DNA of 30,340 nt from JARICQ01 sp964428475 (GTDB taxonomy: Bacteria; Bacillota; Clostridia; Tissierellales; Tissierellaceae): the NCBI GenBank assembly GCA_964428475.1, contig CAYRYO010000021.1, positions 1 to 30,340 of the forward strand, read 5' to 3'. The notes beneath the pieces are model-generated. The model was not told the origin of the DNA. It was given only the letters and a program-made list of their open reading frames with translations, and made no database searches. Below, one piece after another: positions 8,365 to 16,438 of this stretch. The translations under genes were made by a program, and so were the position numbers. The number at the start of each line of letters is the position of its first letter. The first letter of the stretch is position 1.

Positions 8365-8930
8365 TTTTTCACCATCTCCAAATCATTTTCAGTATCTATA
8401 TCTATCCCTAACTTAATGTCATTTATATATACCCTGTGAATATTAAAATAATCTCTTTCTACGATTTTCCTTCCCCCTATATCTCCTTGAACTTTTAAAA
8501 GTTCTTCTCTATATTGGCCTCCAAAGATAATAGGTGCACCTTTACATCCATTATAAAATGGAACTATTAGTGGTAAATCCACATTTTTGTATTCTTTTAT
8601 TAATCTATTGATTAAATCAGGATTTACAAAAGGCTGATCCCCCATCAAAAACATAAAGGAAGAATCATTATCTGCTATGCTAAGACCTACCCGCATGGCT
8701 TGAGATTGTCCTAATTTGGCATTTTCATTGTATATTGTCTCTACTCCCCATTTTTCACCTATTGATTTAACCTCTTCTTTTCTATATACCAATATGATTT
8801 TATCTAAATTGCTATTTACACAAGCTTTAACTACATGCTCTACTATGGCTTTACCACCTAAGTTTATTAACAGTTTATCTCTTTCCATTCGTTTAGATAG
8901 GCCTGAAGCCAATATTATACCTGTGACCAT
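8355..8930 (-). CDS. mocA: Molybdenum cofactor cytidylyltransferase-like nucleotidyltransferase (MocA/YgfJ)
   Basis: A 191-residue MobA-like NTP transferase. The signature LASGLSKRMERDKLL at residues 7-21 matches the nucleotide-binding motif of the family, and MGDQPFVNPDLI carries the metal-binding aspartate. MocA enzymes attach CMP to molybdopterin to form the dinucleotide cofactor of xanthine-dehydrogenase-family hydroxylases. The YgfJ branch is tied to the selenium-dependent hydroxylase cluster, which fits this position between yqeC and yqeB. The chosen ATG has AGGAG 7 nt upstream. CTP specificity is inferred from family and context, not from diagnostic residues. Confidence 0.87.
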   Translation of the reverse strand: MVTGIILASGLSKRMERDKLLINLGGKAIVEHVVKACVNSNLDKIILVYRKEEVKSIGEKWGVETIYNENAKLGQSQAMRVGLSIADNDSSFMFLMGDQPFVNPDLINRLIKEYKNVDLPLIVPFYNGCKGAPIIFGGQYREELLKVQGDIGGRKIVERDYFNIHRVYINDIKLGIDIDTENDLEMVKKWI

Positions 8931-8940
8931 ATGAAAACTC

Positions 8941-9666
8941 CTAGTAAAATTCTCTTCTATTTATATTTGCAATCAATATATTTTCAAGGCCCATTTCAAT
9001 CAAGATTTCTTTGATGTTTTCTATTAAAGCTAATCTATCTCCTGTACATTTATTGAGTATCAATATTTTTTCTCCTACACTATCTTTAAATAATCCTTGA
9101 GGGTGCATTACAAGTTTCACTATATCTGTTTCTTCTAGTATATCTTCTGTTTTTTTATCTACCACTCTTAAAAACAACTCTGCTCTATGAACATTTTCAT
9201 CATTGATTTTTTTCCCCAAAGAGTCCATCCCTATAAGGCCTATTGTCTTTGTAGTTTCATTTGGAATGATAGGTTCACCTATTCTTGGAGCTTTAATTGA
9301 TTTTCTCTTGCTTCCATCTGCCTCAATCAATATAAAGTCAAAGATCTTGGATCTCCATATTTCATCTAATTTCATTGGACCTGGACCCCTTAGTTTGTTT
9401 GCTAATATCTTTTCTCCAAATACTGTGATAGTGGCCTTCTCTGGTTGAAATGACCTTTCCATATCCCCTAAAAAGTGATAATCGTAACCCTCTGTTGGAT
9501 TGAAAATTGCTGTGGTAGTTGTTACTAGCACCCTTTTACCCCTAGATTTTAATTCATCTGCTAGTGCAAACATTGTAGTAGTCTTACCTCCCGCGCCTAC
9601 AAATGCGATCATTTCTCCATTTTTCTGTAGTTTAAAGGCATCTGATAGTATCCTATTCATTATCAT
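8941..9666 (-). CDS. yqeC: Selenium cofactor biosynthesis / hydroxylase accessory protein YqeC
   Basis: A 241-residue putative GTP/ATP-binding protein of the YqeC family, linked to maturation of selenium-dependent molybdenum hydroxylases. The P-loop GAGGKTTT lies at about residues 24-31 and is followed by VLVTTTTAIFNP. Later family segments GLIGMDSLGKKI and KLVMHPQGLFKDS, with LNKCTG as a nucleotide base-recognition motif, are visible. The first ATG overlaps the stop of the chemotaxis-type gene as ATGA, and a second in-frame ATG two codons on (9660) has better spacing to the weak AAGG site, so the start is ambiguous by two residues. The gene sits 10 bases upstream of mocA. Confidence 0.88.
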   Translation of the reverse strand: MIMNRILSDAFKLQKNGEMIAFVGAGGKTTTMFALADELKSRGKRVLVTTTTAIFNPTEGYDYHFLGDMERSFQPEKATITVFGEKILANKLRGPGPMKLDEIWRSKIFDFILIEADGSKRKSIKAPRIGEPIIPNETTKTIGLIGMDSLGKKINDENVHRAELFLRVVDKKTEDILEETDIVKLVMHPQGLFKDSVGEKILILNKCTGDRLALIENIKEILIEMGLENILIANINRREFY

Positions 9667-11237
9667 GAATCCTTTATAAGTGATTCAATTCCAAGGCCTA
9701 CTTCAAACAATCTTCCCTCTTCATCTTTCAAGGTTAAAAATTTAAATAGCTTTCCATCTTCCATCCTTTTCTTTATAGGAGTGACGATGTATTCCTTGTT
9801 TGAACTCTTAAAATCTAAAAAACTAGAGTCAGCTTGGTATAAATTCAACCCTATAGCATTTTCATTTGTATGCTTGACTACTCCATTCCTATCTGTGATA
9901 TAAATTGCATCTACCCCAGTTTCTTTTAATAGTTGTAAAATATCATTGTCATCTATGTTTTGTTTTGACTTAAAAAACTCCTTGACTTTATGCGCTTGTT
10001 TTAGCATTCTTTCTTCCATAACTTTACCTACTACAAACTGTTGCATATTGTAGACATTTTTTCTTATTTCTTCTGCAATATTGTTTGTATCTATACATCT
10101 ATTGTGCTGTTCTACTGCTTGTTTTGTAGTGTTTAACATTTGTGAAGATGTTGCCTCTGAAAAGTCTGCAATCTTATTTACATTTGTATTTATGTCTTCT
10201 ATAACACTTATATTCGATGATGTATGGTCTTTTATTTCCTCTAGACTTTCTTTGCCAATACTGAGTGTAGCTATAATGGATTTGAATTCCCTGCTCGTAT
10301 CTTCTATGACATCCTTATTTTCTTCCATGTAATTGATTTCCTCATCCATCTTAGTTGAAATTATCTCTATTTCATTCTTGAGATTTTTGATTACGTCTTC
10401 AATTTTTTGGGATACGTTTTCTGTTTCTCCTGCTAACTTGCCCACTTCTGATGCAACTATGGCAAAACCCTTTCCATTTTCTCCTGCTCTTACTGCTTCT
10501 ATAGATGCATTAAGTGAAAGCATTTTTGTCTGTTTAGATATAGTATTTATTAAAGCTACAAATCCTACTACTTCGTCAAAGTAATTTCTTAGATCTACTA
10601 TTTTATTTGAAGTATCTTCTACCATAGATTTTGTATTTTTTATTCTGTCTTCTATATCATCTATTGACTTTATGCTGTTTTGAGCAGTAGATATAGAATC
10701 TGATATAAATTGAATTTTTCCATTAATATCTTGTCCTATACTATCCATAGATTGAGATATTCTATCCGTAAGTTCATTTGTAGTTTTCAACATTTCACTT
10801 TGCTCCAAGATATTATCCTCAGCCCTATCTATAGAAGTAGATATAATCTCTGAACTATTTAAACTTTCAAGCGTTGAAGACGAAAGTTCTTCACATACAT
10901 TGTATATTTCTGTGGATATTTCAACTTGAGTCTTGAGATTTTTTCTTATGCTTTTGTACAATTTTATAACTCTTTGTTTTTCTTCTTCTGAAAGGCTTTT
11001 GTCATCAGCTAGATTGAAATCAAGATCATTTATATGAGATATAATCTCAAATATATTTTTAACATTTCTATCTTTTTTGGATCTAAATACTATAAATGTC
11101 AATGTCGCTGCTATTAAAAGGATCAATATCCCCTTAATATATATATTTTCTATATAATTACTTAAGACAAAGCTTCCTGCAATTACAAGAATACTGAATA
11201 CAAATATCAAAGCTACATTTTTATTCTTCTCTGACAT
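9663..11237 (-). CDS. Methyl-accepting chemotaxis-type transducer with C-terminal sensor domain
   Basis: A membrane signal transducer of 524 residues. Two transmembrane helices lie at about 8-27 and 32-51 with almost no external loop, so there is no extracellular ligand domain. A long coiled coil follows, with the conserved signalling tip at 236-272 (SLNASIEAVRAGENGKGFAIVASEVGKLAGET). A PAS/Cache-like domain occupies about 430-522 (AIYITDRNGVVKHTNENAIG), placing the sensor in the cytoplasm at the C terminus. I chose the ATG at 11237 because GGAGGGGG precedes it by 6 nt; a longer frame opens at 11267. The gene is embedded between the Mo subunit and yqeC, which implies sensing of a purine, a pathway intermediate or a redox signal. 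The ligand is unknown. Confidence 0.88.
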   Translation of the reverse strand: MSEKNKNVALIFVFSILVIAGSFVLSNYIENIYIKGILILLIAATLTFIVFRSKKDRNVKNIFEIISHINDLDFNLADDKSLSEEEKQRVIKLYKSIRKNLKTQVEISTEIYNVCEELSSSTLESLNSSEIISTSIDRAEDNILEQSEMLKTTNELTDRISQSMDSIGQDINGKIQFISDSISTAQNSIKSIDDIEDRIKNTKSMVEDTSNKIVDLRNYFDEVVGFVALINTISKQTKMLSLNASIEAVRAGENGKGFAIVASEVGKLAGETENVSQKIEDVIKNLKNEIEIISTKMDEEINYMEENKDVIEDTSREFKSIIATLSIGKESLEEIKDHTSSNISVIEDINTNVNKIADFSEATSSQMLNTTKQAVEQHNRCIDTNNIAEEIRKNVYNMQQFVVGKVMEERMLKQAHKVKEFFKSKQNIDDNDILQLLKETGVDAIYITDRNGVVKHTNENAIGLNLYQADSSFLDFKSSNKEYIVTPIKKRMEDGKLFKFLTLKDEEGRLFEVGLGIESLIKDS

Positions 11238-11256
11238 ATTTCCCCCTCCACTATAA

Positions 11257-12246
11257 CTATTTGCCACTTTCTTTTATTGCTTTAAATAATTTCTCTGGAG
11301 TCACTGGGATTTCCAAAACCCTTACACCTATTGCATCGTATATTGCATTGAGTATTGCAGGTGCCACTGGCAGCATTACGGGTTCACCTATTCCCTTTGC
11401 CCCATATGGTGCAGATGTTTCAGGGTCTTCTACTATTATCTTTTCCACATTTAAAGTGTCCATTGCTGTAGGAATTAGATATTTTGAAAATTTATTGTTT
11501 TTCATCTTTCCATCTACTACATTTAAATCTTCAAATAGTGCATATCCAAGTGCCATAGCAAATCCACCGTCAATTTGTCCTTCTATAAGCCTTGGATTGA
11601 TTGCTTTGCCAACATCTTGGGCAAAGCTGGCTTTTAACACTTCTATTTTACCTGTATTTGTATCTACTTCGAGTTCTACACCACAGGCATTAAATGTATA
11701 GGGATAATAGGGTGCACCTTGACCTGTTTCTGGATCCATTTCAACAGTTTGAGCTATAAATTCTCCATTTGCCTTTATCTCATCTTCACCATTATATTTT
11801 TCTGCTAATTCTTCAAATGAAATTCTTTTTTCAGGGAAAAAACTTAAATACACATCTCCCTTTAAGATTTCAAGACCTACAGTTGAATTTAAACCCAGTT
11901 CTACTCTTGCTCCTTCTAGCAATACATCTCTAAAGTTTTCACATGCAAGTTTTATGGCATTCCCAGTATTATATGTCTGTCTACTAGCTGCCGCTGTACC
12001 TGAATCCTGCATAAGGGATGTATCTTCACATACAAGCTCTACTTTATCAGAGTCTATATGAAGGGTTTCTGCTACGATTTGTCTCATTATGGTCTTTGAG
12101 CCTTGACCCACTTCAGTAGCCCCTGCACATACTCCTATTTCGCCATTGTCTAAAAGTCTAACCATTGCTCTGGATATGTCTGGAAATCCATTTCCATATC
12201 CTGTTCCGTAGTATGATAATCCTACGCCCCTTCCTATCTTCTTCAT
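11257..12246 (-). CDS. Molybdenum hydroxylase (xanthine dehydrogenase type), Mo-binding subunit, C-terminal half
   Basis: 329 residues that correspond to the C-terminal part of the molybdopterin subunit of xanthine-dehydrogenase-family enzymes. The cofactor motif GATEVGQGSKT lies at about residues 43-53, and the catalytic base Glu288 is present in GAKGIGEPVMLPVAPA. The ATG overlaps the stop of the preceding gene as ATGA with its own GGGGAGG ribosome site. This looks like a natural split rather than a sequencing frameshift. Eubacterium barkeri nicotinate dehydrogenase has the same two-part arrangement (NdhL about 425, NdhM about 330 residues) and the same gene order F-S-L-M. Here the purine context favours a xanthine or purine hydroxylase, but nicotinate or another N-heterocycle remains possible. 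Confidence 0.9.
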   Translation of the reverse strand: MKKIGRGVGLSYYGTGYGNGFPDISRAMVRLLDNGEIGVCAGATEVGQGSKTIMRQIVAETLHIDSDKVELVCEDTSLMQDSGTAAASRQTYNTGNAIKLACENFRDVLLEGARVELGLNSTVGLEILKGDVYLSFFPEKRISFEELAEKYNGEDEIKANGEFIAQTVEMDPETGQGAPYYPYTFNACGVELEVDTNTGKIEVLKASFAQDVGKAINPRLIEGQIDGGFAMALGYALFEDLNVVDGKMKNNKFSKYLIPTAMDTLNVEKIIVEDPETSAPYGAKGIGEPVMLPVAPAILNAIYDAIGVRVLEIPVTPEKLFKAIKESGK

Positions 12247-13508
12247 ATTTTCGCCTCCCCTTTTTTATATTCCTGGAATCTCTTAGCTACTTCTTCCAAG
12301 CATATATCTACAGGTACAGATTCTAATAATATTTGTCCAGTGGAAGTTTTTGATCCTTTTCTAAATATATTTTTCATTCTAAATTCTACAGGGTCCATAG
12401 AGAGTTTTTCTGCTAGTATATCCATCTGTTGTTCATGGCCTATAGGTACTTGAGTTGCCCCAAATCCTCTCATCGCTCCAGCATATGGATTGTTTGTATA
12501 TACTGCATAGCTATCTACCTTTACATTTGGGATTACATATGGTCCAGTAGCATGTACTCCTGCTTTTCTAAGCACATTGGTAGCCCATGAAGCATATGCC
12601 CCAGTATCTCCTATTATCTCAGCTTCCATGGCTAATAGCCTACCAGATTTATCAGCTCCTGTCTTGTACCTCATGACCATAGGATGTCTCTTTGCATGAG
12701 CTAAAAATGATTCTTCTCTGTCGTATATACATTTTACAGGTTGCTTTAATATATAGGCTGCCAGGGATAGATGTACTTGAAGTGATATATCCTCTCTACC
12801 TCCAAATGCTCCCCCTACATTTGTATTGATTACTCTTACTTGGTCTTCATCTATCTTAAGCACCTTGGCTATTTCTTCTCTATCGTAATGAGGGTACTGT
12901 GTAGCTACAAGAAGAGTTAAGACTCCGTCACTATCTATATATGAAAGTCCTGCTTCAGGCTGCAAAAATGCATGTTCTGCAAAATTAGTCTTATAGGTGT
13001 TTTCAGCTATTACATATGAGTTTTTAAATCCCTCTTCTATATCTCCACTTCTAAGCTTGTAATGATACATTATATTTGAATCTCCATGAATCTTTGGAGA
13101 ACTCTCTTCCATAGCTTTTACTGGATCAAATACTCCCTCGAGCTCTTCATATTCTACTTTTACTAGCTTTGCTCCTTGTCTGCATGCCTTTTCTGTCTTC
13201 CCTACTACAAGTGCTATAGGATCTCCTATTCGCCTTACCTTTTCTTTTACAAACACTTGATGGTCTTGAAATACTACACCGTGTTCGTTGTTTGGAACAT
13301 CTTGAAATGTAAACACTTTAACTACTCCGTCTGCCTTTTCTGCCGCTCCTATATCTACCTTTATATATGCATGTGCTTTAGTAGATCTAACCGTTTTGGC
13401 ATATAGCATACCCTTCATATACATATCCCCAGGATATTCCGCCTTTCCAGTTACTTTGGAATAGGCATCTACCCTTATAATATTCTTGCCTATTACATCT
13501 AATTTCAT
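12243..13508 (-). CDS. Molybdenum hydroxylase (xanthine dehydrogenase type), Mo-binding subunit, N-terminal half
   Basis: 421 residues matching the N-terminal part of the molybdopterin subunit. Visible motifs are ATQYPH (Gln204, the position of the cofactor-contacting glutamine), GGAFGGRED at 232-240 and AMRGFGATQ near 345. By hand alignment, Glu239 after GGAFGGR occupies the place of Glu802 of bovine xanthine oxidoreductase, which binds purines, and Arg314/Lys315 lie near the Arg880 position. That supports a purine substrate but is not proof. The start ATG overlaps the stop of the 2Fe-2S subunit as ATGA with GAGGAGG upstream. No in-frame TGA selenocysteine is needed, because this class uses a labile selenium ligand. 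Confidence 0.9.
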   Translation of the reverse strand: MKLDVIGKNIIRVDAYSKVTGKAEYPGDMYMKGMLYAKTVRSTKAHAYIKVDIGAAEKADGVVKVFTFQDVPNNEHGVVFQDHQVFVKEKVRRIGDPIALVVGKTEKACRQGAKLVKVEYEELEGVFDPVKAMEESSPKIHGDSNIMYHYKLRSGDIEEGFKNSYVIAENTYKTNFAEHAFLQPEAGLSYIDSDGVLTLLVATQYPHYDREEIAKVLKIDEDQVRVINTNVGGAFGGREDISLQVHLSLAAYILKQPVKCIYDREESFLAHAKRHPMVMRYKTGADKSGRLLAMEAEIIGDTGAYASWATNVLRKAGVHATGPYVIPNVKVDSYAVYTNNPYAGAMRGFGATQVPIGHEQQMDILAEKLSMDPVEFRMKNIFRKGSKTSTGQILLESVPVDICLEEVAKRFQEYKKGEAKI

Positions 13509-13981
13509 CTTTTCTCCTCCTCTAAATATTCCTTAGAGAGTTTTGTTGCATCCATCATCTTGCTATATCCCGTACATCTACATAGGTTTCCAGATAGTCC
13601 TTCTCTTATTTCTTCTTCTGTGGGATCTTCATTTTTATCTAGTAATGCCTTTGTGGATAAGACCATCCCTGGTATACAAAATCCACATTGAACAGCTCCT
13701 ACATCTACATATGCTTTTTGAACTGGATGAAGTTTTCCATCTTTCTCAAGTCCTTCTATTGTAATTATATCTGAACCATCTGCCTGAAAAGCCATTACCA
13801 TACATGAGTTTACTGTTTGACCATCCATTATCACTGTGCAGGCTCCACACTCTCCTTCTCCGCAGCCTTCTTTTGTTCCTGTAAGTCCAAGATCATCTCT
13901 TAAAAGATCTAATAGTCTTGAATTTTCATCTATTTCTATTTCTCTTTTTTCTCCATTTACAGTTAGAGTAATATTTTTCAT
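13505..13981 (-). CDS. Molybdenum hydroxylase 2Fe-2S subunit
   Basis: A 158-residue iron-sulfur subunit that relays electrons from the Mo centre to FAD. Both clusters are complete. The plant-ferredoxin-type site has Cys40, Cys45, Cys48 and Cys60 (GCGEGECGACTV), and the helical site has Cys99, Cys102, Cys134 and Cys136 (QCGFCIPGM and GNLCRCTGYS). Length and motifs are typical of XdhC, NdhS or CoxS small subunits. AGGAGG lies 7 nt before the ATG. The gene lies 13 bases after the FAD subunit and overlaps the next by 4, so the complex is made from one transcript. Confidence 0.95.
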   Translation of the reverse strand: MKNITLTVNGEKREIEIDENSRLLDLLRDDLGLTGTKEGCGEGECGACTVIMDGQTVNSCMVMAFQADGSDIITIEGLEKDGKLHPVQKAYVDVGAVQCGFCIPGMVLSTKALLDKNEDPTEEEIREGLSGNLCRCTGYSKMMDATKLSKEYLEEEKR

Positions 13982-13994
13982 CGTAGGTCCTCCT

Positions 13995-14837
13995 TTAGAT
14001 TAATCTATCTTCTAATGCTTCTCTAAATGTCGTCTTTATTGCTTGACTTTTATATGGAAGTGTTGATCTTCCTTTTAATCTTTTTTCCATAGACTCTCTT
14101 AAAACTCTAGTTGCTCCTTCTATCACTTGATCATCTATTGTTTTACCTAGGAGATAGGCCTCTACATCGTATTCTCTTACCGGAGTCTTAGCAAGTGCAC
14201 CACTTGCCACCCTAACTGATTTTATCCTTTTTTCATCATCTAATTCTATAAGTGCAGAGTTTGTAAGTCTGGATATGGCAAGTGCTTTTCTAAGTCCTAG
14301 TTTTGCAAATGTAAGTACAGCTTTATTATTAGGTTTTTTGAATTTTATAAATGTCAATATCTCATTATCTGCAATTGGATCTTGATAGTATTCTTCTAAG
14401 GAGATCTCTCTTTTTCCATTTATACTTTCTAGCACTACTACACTTTCAAGACAGATAAGTGGTGGAGCAGAATCTGCTGCAGCTGCGCCATTTGCTATAT
14501 TTCCTCCTATAGTACCTTTGTTTCTTATTTGAGGCGAACCTACCATTCTACAAGCCTTGTTAAAGCCTATTAAATTCCCTTCGAATAGATTGCTGTCCAC
14601 TATTTGTGTAAAGGTAACACCTGCTCCTATCTCTATATATTCACCATCTTCTTCTATTTTTTTTATTTCATCTATCTTGCATATATCTATTAACACGCTA
14701 GGTGATATTTTCTCATTTTTAAGTTCAATTACTATATCCGTTCCGCCCGCTATCAGCTTTGCATCACTTCCGTACTTGTCTAGTAATTCAACGACTTGTC
14801 TTATATCTTTAGGATTATATACTTCTTTTAATGTCAT
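13995..14837 (-). CDS. Molybdenum hydroxylase FAD-binding subunit
   Basis: A 280-residue flavoprotein subunit of the CO-dehydrogenase / xanthine-dehydrogenase FAD family. The first FAD motif AGGTDIVIEL begins at residue 30, and the second, TIGGNIANGAAAADSAPP, spans about 109-126. It passes electrons from the iron-sulfur subunit to NAD or another acceptor. It is the first of four subunit genes (FAD, 2Fe-2S, Mo-N, Mo-C). AGGAG precedes the ATG. Only 58 bases separate it from the terminator hairpin of the upstream permease and I see no convincing promoter there, so readthrough from the permease operon is plausible. Confidence 0.93.
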   Translation of the reverse strand: MTLKEVYNPKDIRQVVELLDKYGSDAKLIAGGTDIVIELKNEKISPSVLIDICKIDEIKKIEEDGEYIEIGAGVTFTQIVDSNLFEGNLIGFNKACRMVGSPQIRNKGTIGGNIANGAAAADSAPPLICLESVVVLESINGKREISLEEYYQDPIADNEILTFIKFKKPNNKAVLTFAKLGLRKALAISRLTNSALIELDDEKRIKSVRVASGALAKTPVREYDVEAYLLGKTIDDQVIEGATRVLRESMEKRLKGRSTLPYKSQAIKTTFREALEDRLI

Positions 14838-14895
14838 TTGATCACTCCTATATATGATTTATTTCATCAATTCCTATAAAATTTTTGAAAAAAAT

Positions 14896-14924
14896 CCGCC
14901 TCCAGATTGAAGGCGGCTATTTTT
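14896..14924 (-). terminator. Intrinsic terminator after the purine permease gene
   Basis: A GC-rich stem, CCGCCT (14896-14901) with AGGCGG (14911-14916), is followed on the minus strand by an eight-base T-run. It starts just after the permease stop codon and separates the shell/permease genes from the hydroxylase operon. Confidence 0.8.
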
Positions 14925-16040
14925 ACATAAATACGTTTTTTAGTATAAATAGTACTGCGAGTACATACATAATTGGTGTAACTTCTTTTCCTTTTCCTGA
15001 GAATAATTTAAGTGCAACATATGAAACCATACCAAATACGATTCCTTCTGCTATACTATATGCAAATGGCATCATAACTATAGTTAAGAATGCTGGAATT
15101 GCTTCAGTATAATCATCAAGTTCGATTTCCTTTATTGGACTCATCATAAAAAGTCCTACTATTATAAGTGCTGGTGCTGTAGCTGCTCCTGGTATCATTC
15201 CAAATAATGGTGCCATTACAAGTGCTAGTGCAAACATAATTCCTGTTGAAAGTGCTGTAAGACCAGTTCTTCCACCCTCAGCTACTCCTGATGCAGATTC
15301 AACATAAGTAGTTACTGTAGATGTACCAAGCATTGCGCCTGCTGTAGTAGCTATTGCATCTGCAAGAAGTGCTTGTTTTACTCTTGGAAGTTTTCCATCT
15401 TCATCTAACATCTTAGCTTTTGAAGATACGCCTATAAGTGTACCTACTGTGTCAAATATATCTACAAATAAAAATGTAAATATTACTATAATCATGTCAA
15501 ATGAAANNNNNNNNNNNNNNNNNNNNNNNNNNNNNNNNNNNNNNNNNNNNNNNNNNNNNNNNNNNNNNNNNNNNNNNNNNNNNNNNNNNNNNNNNNNNNN
15601 NNNNNNACTGATTTCTTTAAATTCATTGGAATAGAGTTGAATATTGCTTCTCTTACACTAAAGAATGATAAGAGTATAAAGACAAGACCCTCTAAAAATA
15701 CTGCTGTTAATGCAAATTGCCAACTGTATCCCATTCCAAGTACTACTGTGTAAGCAAAAAATGCATTTAGTCCCATACCTGATGATAATGCAAATGGATA
15801 ATTTGCCATAAATGCCATAAGTAGACATCCTATAAATGAAGCTAATGCAGTTGCTGTAAATACAGCTCCTGGATCCATTCCTGCATCGCCAAGCATGCCT
15901 GGATTTACTGCAAGTATATATCCCATTGTCATAAAAGTAGTTACACCTGCGAGAATCTCAGTTTTTGTATCAGTGCCATTTTCCTTTAGTTTAAATTGCT
16001 TTTCTAAAAACCCGTCATTCGAAGTTTTTCCGCTAGACAT
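14923..16040 (-). CDS. NCS2-family (AzgA type) purine permease, interrupted by an assembly gap
   Basis: A multi-pass membrane transporter for adenine, guanine, hypoxanthine or xanthine by proton symport. The N-terminal part (about 145 residues) has the AzgA-type opening TEILAGVTTFMTMGYILAVNP and FALSSGMGLNAFFAY. After the gap, about 190 residues carry VDIFDTVGTLIGVSSKA and GTSTVTTYVESASGVAEGGRTGLTAL. A run of 100 N at 15507-15606 breaks it, and the two sides are in different frames, so the N count is a placeholder. Compared with family members of about 440 residues, roughly 100 residues are missing. AGGAGG precedes the ATG, and a second AGGAGG lies 30 bases further upstream. The gene lies downstream of the shell genes, fitting purine uptake for the same pathway. 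Confidence 0.88.
15507..15606. other. Assembly gap (100 N) inside the permease gene
   Basis: Exactly 100 N. The flanks share no overlap, and the reading frame changes across the gap, so real sequence of unknown length is missing, about 300 bases by comparison with the expected protein length. Confidence 0.95.
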
Positions 16041-16093
16041 ATTAATCCTCCTTTAATTTTAATATCTCTACTATCCTCCTTTGATTTAGATTT

Positions 16094-16112
16094 ATTTAGT
16101 GTTTCACTAAAT
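16094..16112 (-). other. Intercistronic hairpin between the pentamer gene and the permease
   Basis: ATTTAGTG and CACTAAAT form a perfect 8-bp stem with a 3-nt loop, 12 bases after the shell pentamer stop codon. No T-run follows, so it is more likely an mRNA stability or processing element than a terminator. Confidence 0.5.
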
Positions 16113-16124
16113 TCATTTTAAAGC

Positions 16125-16409
16125 TTATTCCTCTAACAGTGTTTCGTCTATATCGAGTTCATCTATGATGCCAACTATAGCAGAATCTATAGGTGCGTTT
16201 GTTTTTCCTGTTGCAAATCTACCTACTGAACCTTTTATATATATGACAAGTTCTCCTACCCCTGCCCCTACTGTATCTACTGAAATAATCGCTTCTCCCT
16301 TTGCTTTCAATTTTAAATTAAGAGGTTGTGTAATCATTAATTTGCTTCCTACCAAGCTATCATCTTTTCTAGTGGCTACAACAGTGCCTACTATTCTCCC
16401 TATATTCAA
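16125..16409 (-). CDS. Bacterial microcompartment pentameric vertex protein (EutN/CcmL family, BMC-P)
   Basis: A 94-residue EutN/CcmL-type protein. Such pentamers close the vertices of icosahedral microcompartment shells. The N-terminal MNIGRIVGTVVATRKDDSLVG and the segment VDTVGAGVGELVIYIKGSVGRFA are characteristic. The start codon is TTG at 16409 with GGGAGG 8 nt upstream. No ATG occurs in frame until residue 25, which would remove the conserved first strand. A weak start may keep vertex protein scarce relative to the hexamer, whose gene ends 30 bases upstream. It is the only pentamer gene in the window. Confidence 0.93.
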   Translation of the reverse strand: MNIGRIVGTVVATRKDDSLVGSKLMITQPLNLKLKAKGEAIISVDTVGAGVGELVIYIKGSVGRFATGKTNAPIDSAIVGIIDELDIDETLLEE

Positions 16410-16438
16410 ATTTCAAACCTCCCATAAAGTCTTAGTAT

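Noticed and set aside
12240..12250. Possible frameshift splitting one Mo-subunit gene
   Set aside because: The second gene has its own GGGGAGG site and ATGA overlap, and the two lengths match the known natural L/M split.
16041..16124. Purine riboswitch upstream of the permease
   Set aside because: The gap to the shell gene is only 84 bases and holds one small hairpin and two ribosome-site-like motifs. I could not find the three-way-junction core.
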